A stretch of DNA of 64,000 nt from NCBI GenBank assembly GCA_009787835.1, contig WQSN01000004.1:48420-112419 (forward strand), given 5' to 3'. The notes beneath the pieces are model-generated. The model did no database searches and was not told the DNA's origin. It saw only the letters and a program-made list of their open reading frames with translations. Made by a program: the position numbers and the translations under genes. This document shows, piece by piece, positions 50,521-59,498 of the stretch (position 1 is its first letter; each line of letters opens with the position of its first letter). This stretch comes from Treponema sp. Lineage in GTDB: Bacteria > Spirochaetota > Spirochaetia > Treponematales > Breznakiellaceae.

Positions 50521-51470
50521 AAACTGTCCTCTTCCAGAACTTTTTCAGCTACACGCAGCCTGGCGCTGCGGGAAGGAGGATTCCGCTCAATCTCGTCTTC
50601 TGCAGGCGCAATACCCTTTTTTGTAAGTATATTGACTGAGCGGCGTCCCTCACATCTACATATCGGCGCTTCTTTCGGGCAAATGCAGTCTTTATTCATT
50701 GAGCGGAAAAAATTCTTTACAATTTTATCCTCCAGCGAATGAAAACTGATAACCCCAAGCCTCCCCTCAGGCTCAAGGACCCGAAGCGCTCCCCTCAAGA
50801 GTTCAGGAAGCCGTGAAAGCTCCCCATTTACTGCAATACGTAAAGCCATAAAAACTTTAGTAGCAGGATGTATTGGTCCATGCCGGTAAGAAGCCGGTAC
50901 AGCCCTTTTTACCAATTCGGCCAAAGCCGAAGTTGATGTAATTTTTCCTTTCTGCCTTTCATCAGCGACAACAGAAGCGATGCGTTTTGAATAACGTTCG
51001 CCGGCATTGTTGTAAAAAAGGTCAGCCAGCTCCTGTTCCGGCAATCTGTTCAATAGATCCGCAGCTGTTACGCCGCCAGAAATATCGAGGCGCATGTCCA
51101 GGTATTCATCATTCTCGAAACTGAAGCCCCTGCTGCTTTTTTTATAATGATAGGAACTAATCCCAAGATCAAAGAAGATTATATCCGGTCTTTTAAATTG
51201 CGAAGGATAATCGGCGAAGAAATCATGGGACCAGCCGGTATAAAAATGCACGCGATCCGCGAACCTTTCAAGCCTCTTTTGCGCAACCGCGATAATCTCA
51301 CTGTCAACATCAATTCCTATCAATTTTAATTCAGGATATTTTACAAGAAATTCAAACGCGTGATTTCCTTCGGCGATATTGCAATCGATCATCAAATCTT
51401 TATTTCCTCTTGGAGCAAGATATAGCAATACTTCATTCAGAAGAACAGGAGTATGTATGTACTGTGTCAT
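50517..51470 (-). CDS. rsmH: 16S rRNA (cytosine(1402)-N(4))-methyltransferase RsmH (MraW)
   Basis: HTPVLLNEVLLYL, FFDLGISSYHYK...RGFSF, YLDMRLD, GVISFHSLEDKIVKNFF. Confidence 0.97.
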   Translation of the reverse strand: MTQYIHTPVLLNEVLLYLAPRGNKDLMIDCNIAEGNHAFEFLVKYPELKLIGIDVDSEIIAVAQKRLERFADRVHFYTGWSHDFFADYPSQFKRPDIIFFDLGISSYHYKKSSRGFSFENDEYLDMRLDISGGVTAADLLNRLPEQELADLFYNNAGERYSKRIASVVADERQKGKITSTSALAELVKRAVPASYRHGPIHPATKVFMALRIAVNGELSRLPELLRGALRVLEPEGRLGVISFHSLEDKIVKNFFRSMNKDCICPKEAPICRCEGRRSVNILTKKGIAPAEDEIERNPPSRSARLRVAEKVLEEDSL

Positions 51471-51949
51471 TCATCCTCTCCGTTTATAAAGAAATTCGCT
51501 TTTCCGATGCTTTTTCTGTGAGTATTTTTATTGATAATCCGCTGTTCTTCCATGAATGATCTGTTTAATTCCTCGTTCCATATCTCCAAATGCCCGTTTA
51601 TGCTTACAACAAGGCAGTCTTTCGACAAATTCGCGTAAGATCTGAGGAAAGCCGGTATCGGCATACGGCCTGTTTTTGGATCAACATCAACAACCTGCGC
51701 TGTGCTGACATGCTGGTATAAAAACGCTTCAATTTCTTCCGAACTCCAGTTATCTTCCTTGCTTGTCTTTTTAAAGGTTTTCATAAAGTGATCGTAAGTG
51801 CCGGCCGGCATAACCCATACGCATAAATCCTTACCCTGCATAATAACAAGCCTGCCTGTATAGCGTTCTCTGACAGCAATGGGAATCACTACACGGCCTT
51901 TATCATCGAGAGTACTTTCAAATGTCCCAGTTTCAAGCACGGATTCCAT
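51467..51949 (-). CDS. mraZ: Transcriptional regulator MraZ
   Basis: FESTLDDKGRVVIP, GKDLCVWVMP, DPKTGRMPIPAFLRSYANLSKDCLVVSINGHLEIW. ATG at 51949 preferred over the GTG at 51979. Confidence 0.93.
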   Translation of the reverse strand: MESVLETGTFESTLDDKGRVVIPIAVRERYTGRLVIMQGKDLCVWVMPAGTYDHFMKTFKKTSKEDNWSSEEIEAFLYQHVSTAQVVDVDPKTGRMPIPAFLRSYANLSKDCLVVSINGHLEIWNEELNRSFMEEQRIINKNTHRKSIGKANFFINGEDE

Positions 51950-52128
51950 TATTTCCCTTGGATAGCTAATTTTGGTCACTAAATGACACTTTTAGTATCC
52001 AATGGTTTTATTTATTTGTCAATACTTTTTAATAAAAAAAAATGAAAAAAAAATGCTTTTTTTAAAAATTCTTTCACTACGCATTATTGTAGTAAATATT
52101 AATCTTGAGATAAATTTTTTCTTTAGAT

Positions 52129-52380
52129 ATGATTAAAAAAATGTTTACAAATGAATATTTTATGGTTTTCCCGGAAGGTGATATTCAGGAAATAAACCGC
52201 CGTCTTCCTTTTAACTCTCTTGTTGATATGAACGGCAATGTGTTATATCCTCCGCTTCCAACAAACAGAATGATAGTCTTTAGGGTAAACAGAATAAAAA
52301 CCGATGAAAATAAGGGAGGAAATGAAACATTTCATTTTCTGGAATTGCTTGGCGCGGATGAATTAACAGAATTTTTATGA
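52129..52380 (+). CDS. Hypothetical small protein
   Basis: 83-aa ORF divergent from mraZ; stop overlaps the next ORF start. Confidence 0.6.
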   Translation: MIKKMFTNEYFMVFPEGDIQEINRRLPFNSLVDMNGNVLYPPLPTNRMIVFRVNRIKTDENKGGNETFHFLELLGADELTEFL

Positions 52381-52400
52381 GGCAGCAAAAGGGAGGGGGC

Positions 52401-53090
52401 ATGAGTAAGTCCATTGGGGTTAAAAACGAAAGCAGTTTACATCGCGCCCTGAAATACCATTATACAGGGCCAGGCGGAAAAACTGAAGTTTCCGTAGGCG
52501 AATATGTAGCGGACGGAGTATGTAAGAACGGCGAATATATTGAAGTTCAAACCGGCAGCTTTGCCCCGCTGAAAAAGAAGGTAAAGGAATATACCGTATT
52601 CGGAAAGGTAAGGATCATCCATCCTGTCGCGGTTACAAAAAAAATAGAAGTGTATGATTCAGATGGCTCATTTCTTTACAGGCGAAAAAGCCCCGTACAA
52701 GGATCATTATGGGACATTTTTGACGCTCTTATGTACGCGCCGGAATTGCCGCTTATCCGCAATGTAGAAATAGAAGTCGCAATGATTGATATTATTGAAA
52801 AACGCGTTAAAGACGGCAAAGGAGCGTGGCGGCGCAGGGGAATAAGCATTAAGGACAAGGAACTTTCCGCCTGGCATGAATGCTTCCTGTTTAAGAAATC
52901 ATCCGATTACTTATGTTTTGTCCCATTTAAAAAAAAAGAAGAGTTTACCGCTTCCATGCTGGCTGAACGCGCCGGTATCAATAAAGACACAGCCAGAAAA
53001 GCTTTATATGTTCTTACAAAAATGAAGATTGTTAAAAGGATTTACAGGAAAGGGCCGGCATGGGTATACATAAAAAAAGCTGCCTGTTAA
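52401..53090 (+). CDS. Putative PDDEXK-like nuclease-fold protein fused to a C-terminal winged helix
   Basis: SLHRALKYHYTGPGGKTEVSVGEYVADGVCKNGEYIEVQTGSFAPLKKKV (E...D...ExQ...K arrangement); C-terminal ASMLAERAGINKDTARKALYVLTKMKIVKRI. Start taken at MSKSIGV. Confidence 0.65.
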   Translation: MSKSIGVKNESSLHRALKYHYTGPGGKTEVSVGEYVADGVCKNGEYIEVQTGSFAPLKKKVKEYTVFGKVRIIHPVAVTKKIEVYDSDGSFLYRRKSPVQGSLWDIFDALMYAPELPLIRNVEIEVAMIDIIEKRVKDGKGAWRRRGISIKDKELSAWHECFLFKKSSDYLCFVPFKKKEEFTASMLAERAGINKDTARKALYVLTKMKIVKRIYRKGPAWVYIKKAAC

Positions 53091-53115
53091 CCTTTCGGTC
53101 AACGGCAGCCGTTTT
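53073..53115 (-). terminator. Rho-independent terminator (convergent, mainly for the flaA-like operon)
   Basis: Minus strand ggctgccgttgaccgaaaggttaacaggcagcttttttt; stem gctgcc/ggcagc plus gttaacc/ggtcaac, T7 tract. Confidence 0.85.
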
Positions 53116-53117
53116 GT

Positions 53118-53846
53118 CTACCAGCCATCCACCATATCATCAGGATCGCGGTTACTCTCCGTAAAGAGATCCGTTACCGCGCGAAGATCGTCAAAATAGA
53201 TATAGTAACTGCCATAAGTTTCCGCCAGATTACAAACTACCCTGAAACCCATGATCTTGATACCCATTTGATTATTATAATGATAATTCCGCTGAATAAC
53301 GCCGGATACGCCATCCTCTGATTGAGGCGGTATAGCGACAACCAACTTCTTCCAGCCCATAAAATTAAGCCTTCCCATGAAGAATTCATAATTTCTACCG
53401 AAAAAATCCTGAATTATTACATACAGGTCATGGTTAAAATTACGCCCTGCTACCCACATTGATAATGTTTTTGTAATCCCTTCAATTGGAATTGGACGGG
53501 CAGGGTAAATGGTAAAGCTATTATGACCTCTGCGCAGGTAATCCACCCTTGTACCAAGCACATGCTTGTCCGGAAGATCAAGCCCTTCTTCATCCGCAAT
53601 TGGTTCTTTATCCTGTGAACCTAAGGAAGAAAACAGCCTGGAAGTTACATAACCTTCATCAGTTGACATACTGGAACGCCAGAAGCCGTCATGCTCAAAC
53701 TTGTCGACACTGACTTCTTTAAGTTCCTGCTGAGCGGCTTCAGCTCCCATACTTTCCGGACTTATAGCGCCGATTTCCCTCTCCTGCTGAGCATAGAGAA
53801 AACCAGACAAGGAAAAAACAATTAAAATAATAATTAACTTTTTCAT
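53118..53846 (-). CDS. FlaA-family flagellar filament outer layer (sheath) protein
   Basis: Signal peptide; IPIEGITKTLSMWVAGRNFNHDLYVIIQDFFGRNYEFFMGRLNFMGWKKL; SYYIYFDDLRAVTD, typical of spirochaete FlaA proteins. Confidence 0.85.
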   Translation of the reverse strand: MKKLIIILIVFSLSGFLYAQQEREIGAISPESMGAEAAQQELKEVSVDKFEHDGFWRSSMSTDEGYVTSRLFSSLGSQDKEPIADEEGLDLPDKHVLGTRVDYLRRGHNSFTIYPARPIPIEGITKTLSMWVAGRNFNHDLYVIIQDFFGRNYEFFMGRLNFMGWKKLVVAIPPQSEDGVSGVIQRNYHYNNQMGIKIMGFRVVCNLAETYGSYYIYFDDLRAVTDLFTESNRDPDDMVDGW

Positions 53847-53861
53847 TCTTTATAACCTCCC

Positions 53862-54608
53862 TTAATTACCGTTCGACCATATCTGCTCAATAAATTGAGG
53901 ATCAGCTAAATCATTACCGTCATATAAAGACTGGAAAGTATCTGTTAATACTCTAAACTGTTTAAAATAGATATAAAAATTATCTACCTTTTCAGTCGGT
54001 TGAGTCCATATACGGAATTTTATGAAATCCAAGCCTGTGTAAGCAGGTAAAATTCTTTTTGTCTGAGGAATGTTATTGGGAACGTTGGCACGAAGGTTCT
54101 TCCATCCGGGATAAGAGATGTCCCCCAGTTTTACGGCGTGAACAACACCTTGATAATCCCGTAAATATACTTCTATATAATACTTGAGATTTGATCCCCA
54201 GACCCACATATCTATGCTTCGCACAGTGCCTGGTATACGAATCTCGTACGGGTTCTCTTCATCATCTTCCGATAAGACAGGATATATATCTATCCAATTA
54301 TATCCCCGGCGGTTAAATCCGCCCCGAATCCCCAAACTCCTTAGAGTTTCCTGAGCGTTGCTGCCCCGGTTGTTTCCAAAGGCTGCTATCGGCCAAGCTT
54401 CTACATAGGTTAGCAATGGAAAACTAATATCGTCCGTTTTTGTTGTAAACCTACTTGCTGTAGCTTTCCACGTATATTCAGAATCTCCATTAAAAGATTC
54501 CAGAATTCGTGTTTCATAGCTTATGGTGTTTTCCTGACCATAACCTGAAAAAACCGTTATACATGCCCAGATAATCAGGCAGATGATTTTGAAACTACCT
54601 TGTTTCAT
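53862..54608 (-). CDS. FlaA-family flagellar filament outer layer protein (second paralog)
   Basis: Signal peptide; RIPGTVRSIDMWVWGSNLKYYIEVYLRDYQGVVHAVKLGDISYPGWKNL; NFYIYFKQFRVLTD. Confidence 0.82.
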   Translation of the reverse strand: MKQGSFKIICLIIWACITVFSGYGQENTISYETRILESFNGDSEYTWKATASRFTTKTDDISFPLLTYVEAWPIAAFGNNRGSNAQETLRSLGIRGGFNRRGYNWIDIYPVLSEDDEENPYEIRIPGTVRSIDMWVWGSNLKYYIEVYLRDYQGVVHAVKLGDISYPGWKNLRANVPNNIPQTKRILPAYTGLDFIKFRIWTQPTEKVDNFYIYFKQFRVLTDTFQSLYDGNDLADPQFIEQIWSNGN

Positions 54609-54685
54609 CTTTAAAGCTCCTTGTGTCATTCCTTATATAGATTATATTTGGTTGACAAGTTTTTGTCAAACCTCCATTTGGTGAA

Positions 54686-55612
54686 TTACTTAATTTTACC
54701 AATATTTTGTAATTTCTGAATAGTATCCTTGCCAATTTTATCTCCTATAATAATTTCACGTCTGGATAATATTTGCCCCTTTACCGTACCGGCGGCAACC
54801 ATTTCAACTGCTTTAACAGCCTGAACAAAGGGTGAATCATTAAAAACCATTACTACATTATCGGGTAAATATTCAAGATTCATCCAAGAAAAAAAAATAA
54901 TTGGAACATTTATTTGATTTTCAAGGTATTCAGACCCAATACCGGCCAGAACTACACATGAAAAATCCGGTCTCCTTGATGCTGCGCTGGAAAACGTATT
55001 ATAGGAAGTATAAAACGATGTTTGCAGAGGTTTTTCCAGATCAATTAAAGCCTGTGTAAAAGCCTCCCTGGCTTGAACAGGGGCGCCTGGTTCCATTAAA
55101 ACAGCGATTCTGCCGTTTTTATCCCCGTCAAGGATAGAAGCGGCTTGACCCGCAATATAAAAATCTCTAATAATATCGGTTTTAAAAATGAAATAATCAT
55201 CGTTATTGCCGCTCCCTATCCCAAAGACGGCCGGGTTTGCATTTTCAGGATACCTTCCCTCCAGTATAACTACAGGAATTCCCGGATTTTGCTCCCGGTA
55301 CATACGCGCCGCCTGCGCAAACCTTAATGAAAATATAACGCAAAAAGGAGCCGCGGAAACTTCAGCTATGGCATACTGAATTATATCGGCGCTTACATCA
55401 TCTGCGATATCCACCGTTTTTACCGGCCTGAACAGGGCGATTGATGAAGAAGCCAGGTCCTTTTTTATTCTGGATTCATTATACAGCAAAGCGAAGGAAT
55501 GATCGGTAACAATCAGTACCGGAGGAAGTGAAAAAAAATACAGGACAGGCACCGCGATTATTATCAGAATTATCAATGGCACTGCAATTTTTATGATATT
55601 TTTCTTATTCAT
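54686..55612 (-). CDS. Membrane-anchored periplasmic-binding-protein-like protein (BMP-like)
   Basis: N-terminal TM/signal anchor; DDYFIFKTDIIRDFYIAGQAASILDGDKNGRIAVLMEPG resembles the type I periplasmic binding fold. Confidence 0.6.
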   Translation of the reverse strand: MNKKNIIKIAVPLIILIIIAVPVLYFFSLPPVLIVTDHSFALLYNESRIKKDLASSSIALFRPVKTVDIADDVSADIIQYAIAEVSAAPFCVIFSLRFAQAARMYREQNPGIPVVILEGRYPENANPAVFGIGSGNNDDYFIFKTDIIRDFYIAGQAASILDGDKNGRIAVLMEPGAPVQAREAFTQALIDLEKPLQTSFYTSYNTFSSAASRRPDFSCVVLAGIGSEYLENQINVPIIFFSWMNLEYLPDNVVMVFNDSPFVQAVKAVEMVAAGTVKGQILSRREIIIGDKIGKDTIQKLQNIGKIK

Positions 55613-55764
55613 GGCGGCGCTTTCAGGATAGCATAATAAAAATTATTTGTCTCAAATGTATTTATTAAATGCGGGCTGCGCAAATCCCTGTCAGGGTCTG
55701 TAAGGCAGACCGTTTGCACGGTCAATAATATAAGCGGCATTCTACTGAATTTGATACTCGCTCT

Positions 55765-55995
55765 TTATTTTTTAACAATCTCATTAATTTTTGCCACAAT
55801 TATTTTCCCCAATACTGTATCTGATATTATTACCTGTATAAATCCTGCCAAAATAAATGGAATTAATACTATTATCCAGTTCCATTCTACTATTTTTAAT
55901 ATTTTTAATATCAAAAATATCCACCCAAATAATCCAATAGAAGAAAATATTATATCTTTTACTTTTTTCATTGTTTTATTATACCTGATATTCAT
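55765..55995 (-). CDS. Possible small hydrophobic membrane protein
   Basis: Two hydrophobic segments following a basic N-terminus (MKKVKD...); the antisense ORF 55751..56023 is less protein-like. Confidence 0.4.
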   Translation of the reverse strand: MNIRYNKTMKKVKDIIFSSIGLFGWIFLILKILKIVEWNWIIVLIPFILAGFIQVIISDTVLGKIIVAKINEIVKK

Positions 55996-56144
55996 TATTT
56001 CGTATATTAATCTTGTTCAATGATATTATTAGGAGATTAAAGAACTGACCTGTATCAGCATCAGACCATTCAATAATGTAAATGTAAGGTAAATTTTAAT
56101 AAATTAATTTTAAACGCAACTGTCGCCTAACACACGGCAACGGT

Positions 56145-56180
56145 TCAGAGCATGTTCTTAAAGGTCGGAACATGCTCTGA
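56145..56180. repeat. Perfect 13-bp inverted repeat (strong hairpin) downstream of the beta-propeller lipoprotein gene
   Basis: tcagagcatgttc (56145-56157), 10-nt loop, gaacatgctctga (56168-56180); outer acggt/accgt extend it. Confidence 0.8.
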
Positions 56181-56236
56181 TATAAACCGTTTATAATCTC
56201 AAAAAAATGCATTACAATATGTGTCTGCGATCTTGA

Positions 56237-57991
56237 TTAATTTTCTACCACCATAATTCTTGATGGGGCAGAGACGGTTGCTCCGGCTGGTACATTCAAG
56301 TCTGTTTTATTTCCATTAAGCCAGTAACAAGCCTTTCTGGTTTCCACTGTACTCCCATAACTGCCAACTACATAGATATTTGACCCATGTACAACTACTT
56401 CACCGGCTCTTGTTATAGCCGCTCCCGGCACGGTTAAATCTGTCCTGACTCCGTTGGTCCAGTAACAGCCTGTTTGATTACTGCTTCCGGTGCTATAAAC
56501 CCCGGCTACATAGATCGTTGAGCCATAAATAGACAGGGCATTTGTATATGAATCAGTAATCCCTGCGGGCAGGGAAAGATCTGTTCTGTATCCGTCTCTC
56601 CAGTAACAGGCTCTCTGAATGCTGCTGCTCCTGACATTACCGGGAACATATACCGCATTTCCCAGTTTTGCGCCGGGCGTACTGTAGTAGTTATTATTTC
56701 CGCTGCCTGATGGCAGTTGAAAAGAAATGCTATTTACTGTTGCGTTCTCGCTGCTGACTCCGGTATCCCAGTAAAAGGATTTCGTGTCGTTCGTGGGTCC
56801 AAATAAACCAAGAATATATACCGCAGTTCCCTCGACAGATATTCCTACGGTATAGGTGATGTTTGTGGAGTGAGTTATGTTTGTTCTATTCCCGTTAACC
56901 CAGTAACAAGCCATCCGGTCGCTTCCGCTCCTTAGTTGACCGGTAATATATACTGTACTCCCCTGAACAGCGATATCAGTAGTTGTTGAGTAAGTTATTC
57001 CTGTGGGAAGTTCCAGGTCTGTCTTGACCCCGTTAGCCCAGTAACAGGCTCTTGGCGTTTCAGAGGTCATTGAATAATAACCTGAAACATAAACTGTATT
57101 CCCCATGACGGCTATACCGCTTGTGCCGCTGCTGGTTGCTCCGGCGGGTACGGGAAGATCTACCCTGGATCCGTTAATCCAGTAACATGGATTCCATACG
57201 CCGCCACTTTCATAAGAACCGGCTATATAGACGCTGGTGATAGGGGTGCCGCCCCTTGTATAAGTATTAGTGTAAGGTCCGGAAGAATCATTACCTGACA
57301 TAGTTAAAGTTTGTCCGTCTGAGCTCAAGGTAAATGTAACATTTGACCAGGCTGTACCTGTAGCAACATTTGGATTTGATGTATTATACGTTATATGCAA
57401 GTTTTGTCCCGACCATGTCAAGGAACCAGTACTCGTAATATTTCTCCATATTGTCTGACCAATTTGTAAATATCCTTTATTTTTGGCATCCTGTATTATA
57501 GGTTCATCAGCAATGGTACTCCAGGCAGTTCTGACACAGGATGTGCCGCTAACAGTATATAACCCTCCGGCGCTACCCTGCCAAACGCCGTCAAGAGAGT
57601 AATTATTAGGGTTCAGTGTTGTCGCATAAGCAATACTTGACATTGCAACTTCTGTTCCGTTTGCGGTAAATGCGGCTACTTTATAATAAAAAGTCGTACT
57701 TGGCAGCAGTGTGTCATTAACTTTCATGTTTATTATTGCGGTACCAAATAATTCAAATCCAGTCGAAGAATCCTGACTTTGATATACATTGTATCCAACA
57801 GCGCCCGGCACGGGATTCCAGTAGAGATATATCTCTGATGAAGAAAATGCCGCAGCGATTAATCCGGTTGGCGCGGTAAGTCCGCCGCCGGTATTATTGT
57901 CACCCAGATCGCAAGCGATCATTGAGAATCCGATTACCGCTGCAATGAGACATAAGTTTTGGAAAAAAGTCCGATTTTTGTTTTTCGTCAT
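56237..57991 (-). CDS. Secreted lipoprotein with FnIII-like domain and tandem CYWxNGxRTDL repeats (probable beta-propeller)
   Basis: Lipobox-like FSMIACD; LTAPTGLIAAAFSSSEIYLYWNPVPGAVGYNVYQS FnIII-like; repeats of VYxxGxYxxxxxxACYWxNGxRTDLxxPxG. Start taken at MTKNKN. Confidence 0.75.
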   Translation of the reverse strand: MTKNKNRTFFQNLCLIAAVIGFSMIACDLGDNNTGGGLTAPTGLIAAAFSSSEIYLYWNPVPGAVGYNVYQSQDSSTGFELFGTAIINMKVNDTLLPSTTFYYKVAAFTANGTEVAMSSIAYATTLNPNNYSLDGVWQGSAGGLYTVSGTSCVRTAWSTIADEPIIQDAKNKGYLQIGQTIWRNITSTGSLTWSGQNLHITYNTSNPNVATGTAWSNVTFTLSSDGQTLTMSGNDSSGPYTNTYTRGGTPITSVYIAGSYESGGVWNPCYWINGSRVDLPVPAGATSSGTSGIAVMGNTVYVSGYYSMTSETPRACYWANGVKTDLELPTGITYSTTTDIAVQGSTVYITGQLRSGSDRMACYWVNGNRTNITHSTNITYTVGISVEGTAVYILGLFGPTNDTKSFYWDTGVSSENATVNSISFQLPSGSGNNNYYSTPGAKLGNAVYVPGNVRSSSIQRACYWRDGYRTDLSLPAGITDSYTNALSIYGSTIYVAGVYSTGSSNQTGCYWTNGVRTDLTVPGAAITRAGEVVVHGSNIYVVGSYGSTVETRKACYWLNGNKTDLNVPAGATVSAPSRIMVVEN

Positions 57992-58282
57992 TGAAAAAAC
58001 CTCCATTCATTTTCAGTTTTTATTTGATAAACCGCCGTTAGAGCGGTGTTTATCCAATGGTATGGGTATGCTGCTCTATGGCTAATTGTAAAGTTTTTTT
58101 CATTGGAAGACAGCGAAAGAGAGCAATTATATACATTTGGAGATAAAGGTTAAAATGCTGTTTTTTACTTTTTTGGGTGATTTTTCCAGCCATTATGAGA
58201 TATTAACATTTCCTGGTAGAAATTTCCAGTAACGGCCATTGATAAAATCTGTCTATCGAAATTTCTAATTTCTATATCTGAA

Positions 58283-59497
58283 TCATTCATATCTCAACGC
58301 TTCAATGGGATAAAGTTTAGCCGCTTTTAACGCGGGGTAGAAACCGAATATTACTCCGACAAGGGCGGCGAAAAAAGCGGAAACTGCGACAATCATGGGG
58401 TTTATCGCTGTGGGAATTCCAATCCCGAATAAAACCCTGCACGCTAGAAAAGCCAAACCGATACCGATAACTCCTCCCATCAGGCTTAAAATTACAGACT
58501 CGGTGAGGAACTGAAAAAGGATGTCGCGTTTGCGGGCTCCGACTGCCATTCTGATGCCTATCTCGCGGGTACGTTCCGTAACGGATACAAGCATTATGTT
58601 CATGATGCCTATGCCGCCGACAAGCAGCGAAATCGCGGCGATGGCGGTTAACAGTCCTGTAAGGATTCTTGAAGTTTCCGATGCCGTGTTGATTGTGTTG
58701 GTTTGGTTTGCGACAGCGAAGTCGGAATTTATTCCGTCGGGGATGCTTCGTGACTCGCGCAGAAGCAGCTCTATCTCTCTTTGAGCGGCTTCCATGTATT
58801 CGGATCTGATCACGCTAATTACTATATGGTTAGCATACTGCGAGTTGTTGATTCGCGTCATCGCGGTATCCATCGGGATTAGGACTATATCGTCTATATC
58901 CCTTCCGTCTATATCAGTCCCTCTTGTTTCCAAAAGACCGATAACTGTGAAATAAACATTTCCGATCCGCACCTGCTGTGAAATGGCTTTCTGGGGGTCG
59001 GTAAAAAGATTTTTGGCTGTAGTACGGCCAAGAACAGCTACAGTATTGCGGGCTTCCAAATCATCATCATCAAAAAAATATCCTGAGTCTACTACCATGT
59101 TACGTGCTTTCAGGAAATCAGGCTGCACGCCCTGCAGTCTTACCCGGACGCTTCCTTCGCCTCCAATCAGATTAGTCTCGCTCTGGACAACGCCTGAAAC
59201 CGCCGACGCGTAAGTCGCTTCCGTCTTTAGTTTATCAATGTCTTCCTTGCTGAAGGAACTCCTTCGTGTATATGTAGACTGAGTGTTTCGGGATGGCGGC
59301 CGATGGTTGATCTGCAAGAGGTTAGTTCCCATCGCGCTGATTTTCTCCTGAATGGCGCGCTGGGAACCTTCGCCCATCGCAACCATGACGATTACTGACC
59401 CAACTCCTATTATTATGCCCAATGATGTTAAAAGACTTCGCATACGGTTACGAAGGATTGATCGAAAGCAGTTAAGCAGGTGCTGGGACATATCCAT
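58283..59497 (-). CDS. MacB/FtsX-family ABC transporter permease
   Basis: N-terminal RSLLTSLGIIIGVGSVIVMVAMGEG and C-terminal GIGIMNIMLVSVTERTREIGIRMAVGARKRDILFQFLTESVILSLMGG. ATG at 59497 directly after the adaptor stop. Confidence 0.93.
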   Translation of the reverse strand: MDMSQHLLNCFRSILRNRMRSLLTSLGIIIGVGSVIVMVAMGEGSQRAIQEKISAMGTNLLQINHRPPSRNTQSTYTRRSSFSKEDIDKLKTEATYASAVSGVVQSETNLIGGEGSVRVRLQGVQPDFLKARNMVVDSGYFFDDDDLEARNTVAVLGRTTAKNLFTDPQKAISQQVRIGNVYFTVIGLLETRGTDIDGRDIDDIVLIPMDTAMTRINNSQYANHIVISVIRSEYMEAAQREIELLLRESRSIPDGINSDFAVANQTNTINTASETSRILTGLLTAIAAISLLVGGIGIMNIMLVSVTERTREIGIRMAVGARKRDILFQFLTESVILSLMGGVIGIGLAFLACRVLFGIGIPTAINPMIVAVSAFFAALVGVIFGFYPALKAAKLYPIEALRYE

Positions 59498-59498
59498 T

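Noticed and set aside
51950-52128. MraZ-box (TGGGN) repeats upstream of mraZ
   Set aside because: No TGGGN direct repeats seen; only A/T tracts and a small actac/gtagt hairpin.
56120-56190. Integron attC-like sequence (gcctaac followed by a hairpin)
   Set aside because: A single RYYYAAC-like box is present, but no matching GTTRRRY partner was found at the other end; it is treated only as a hairpin.
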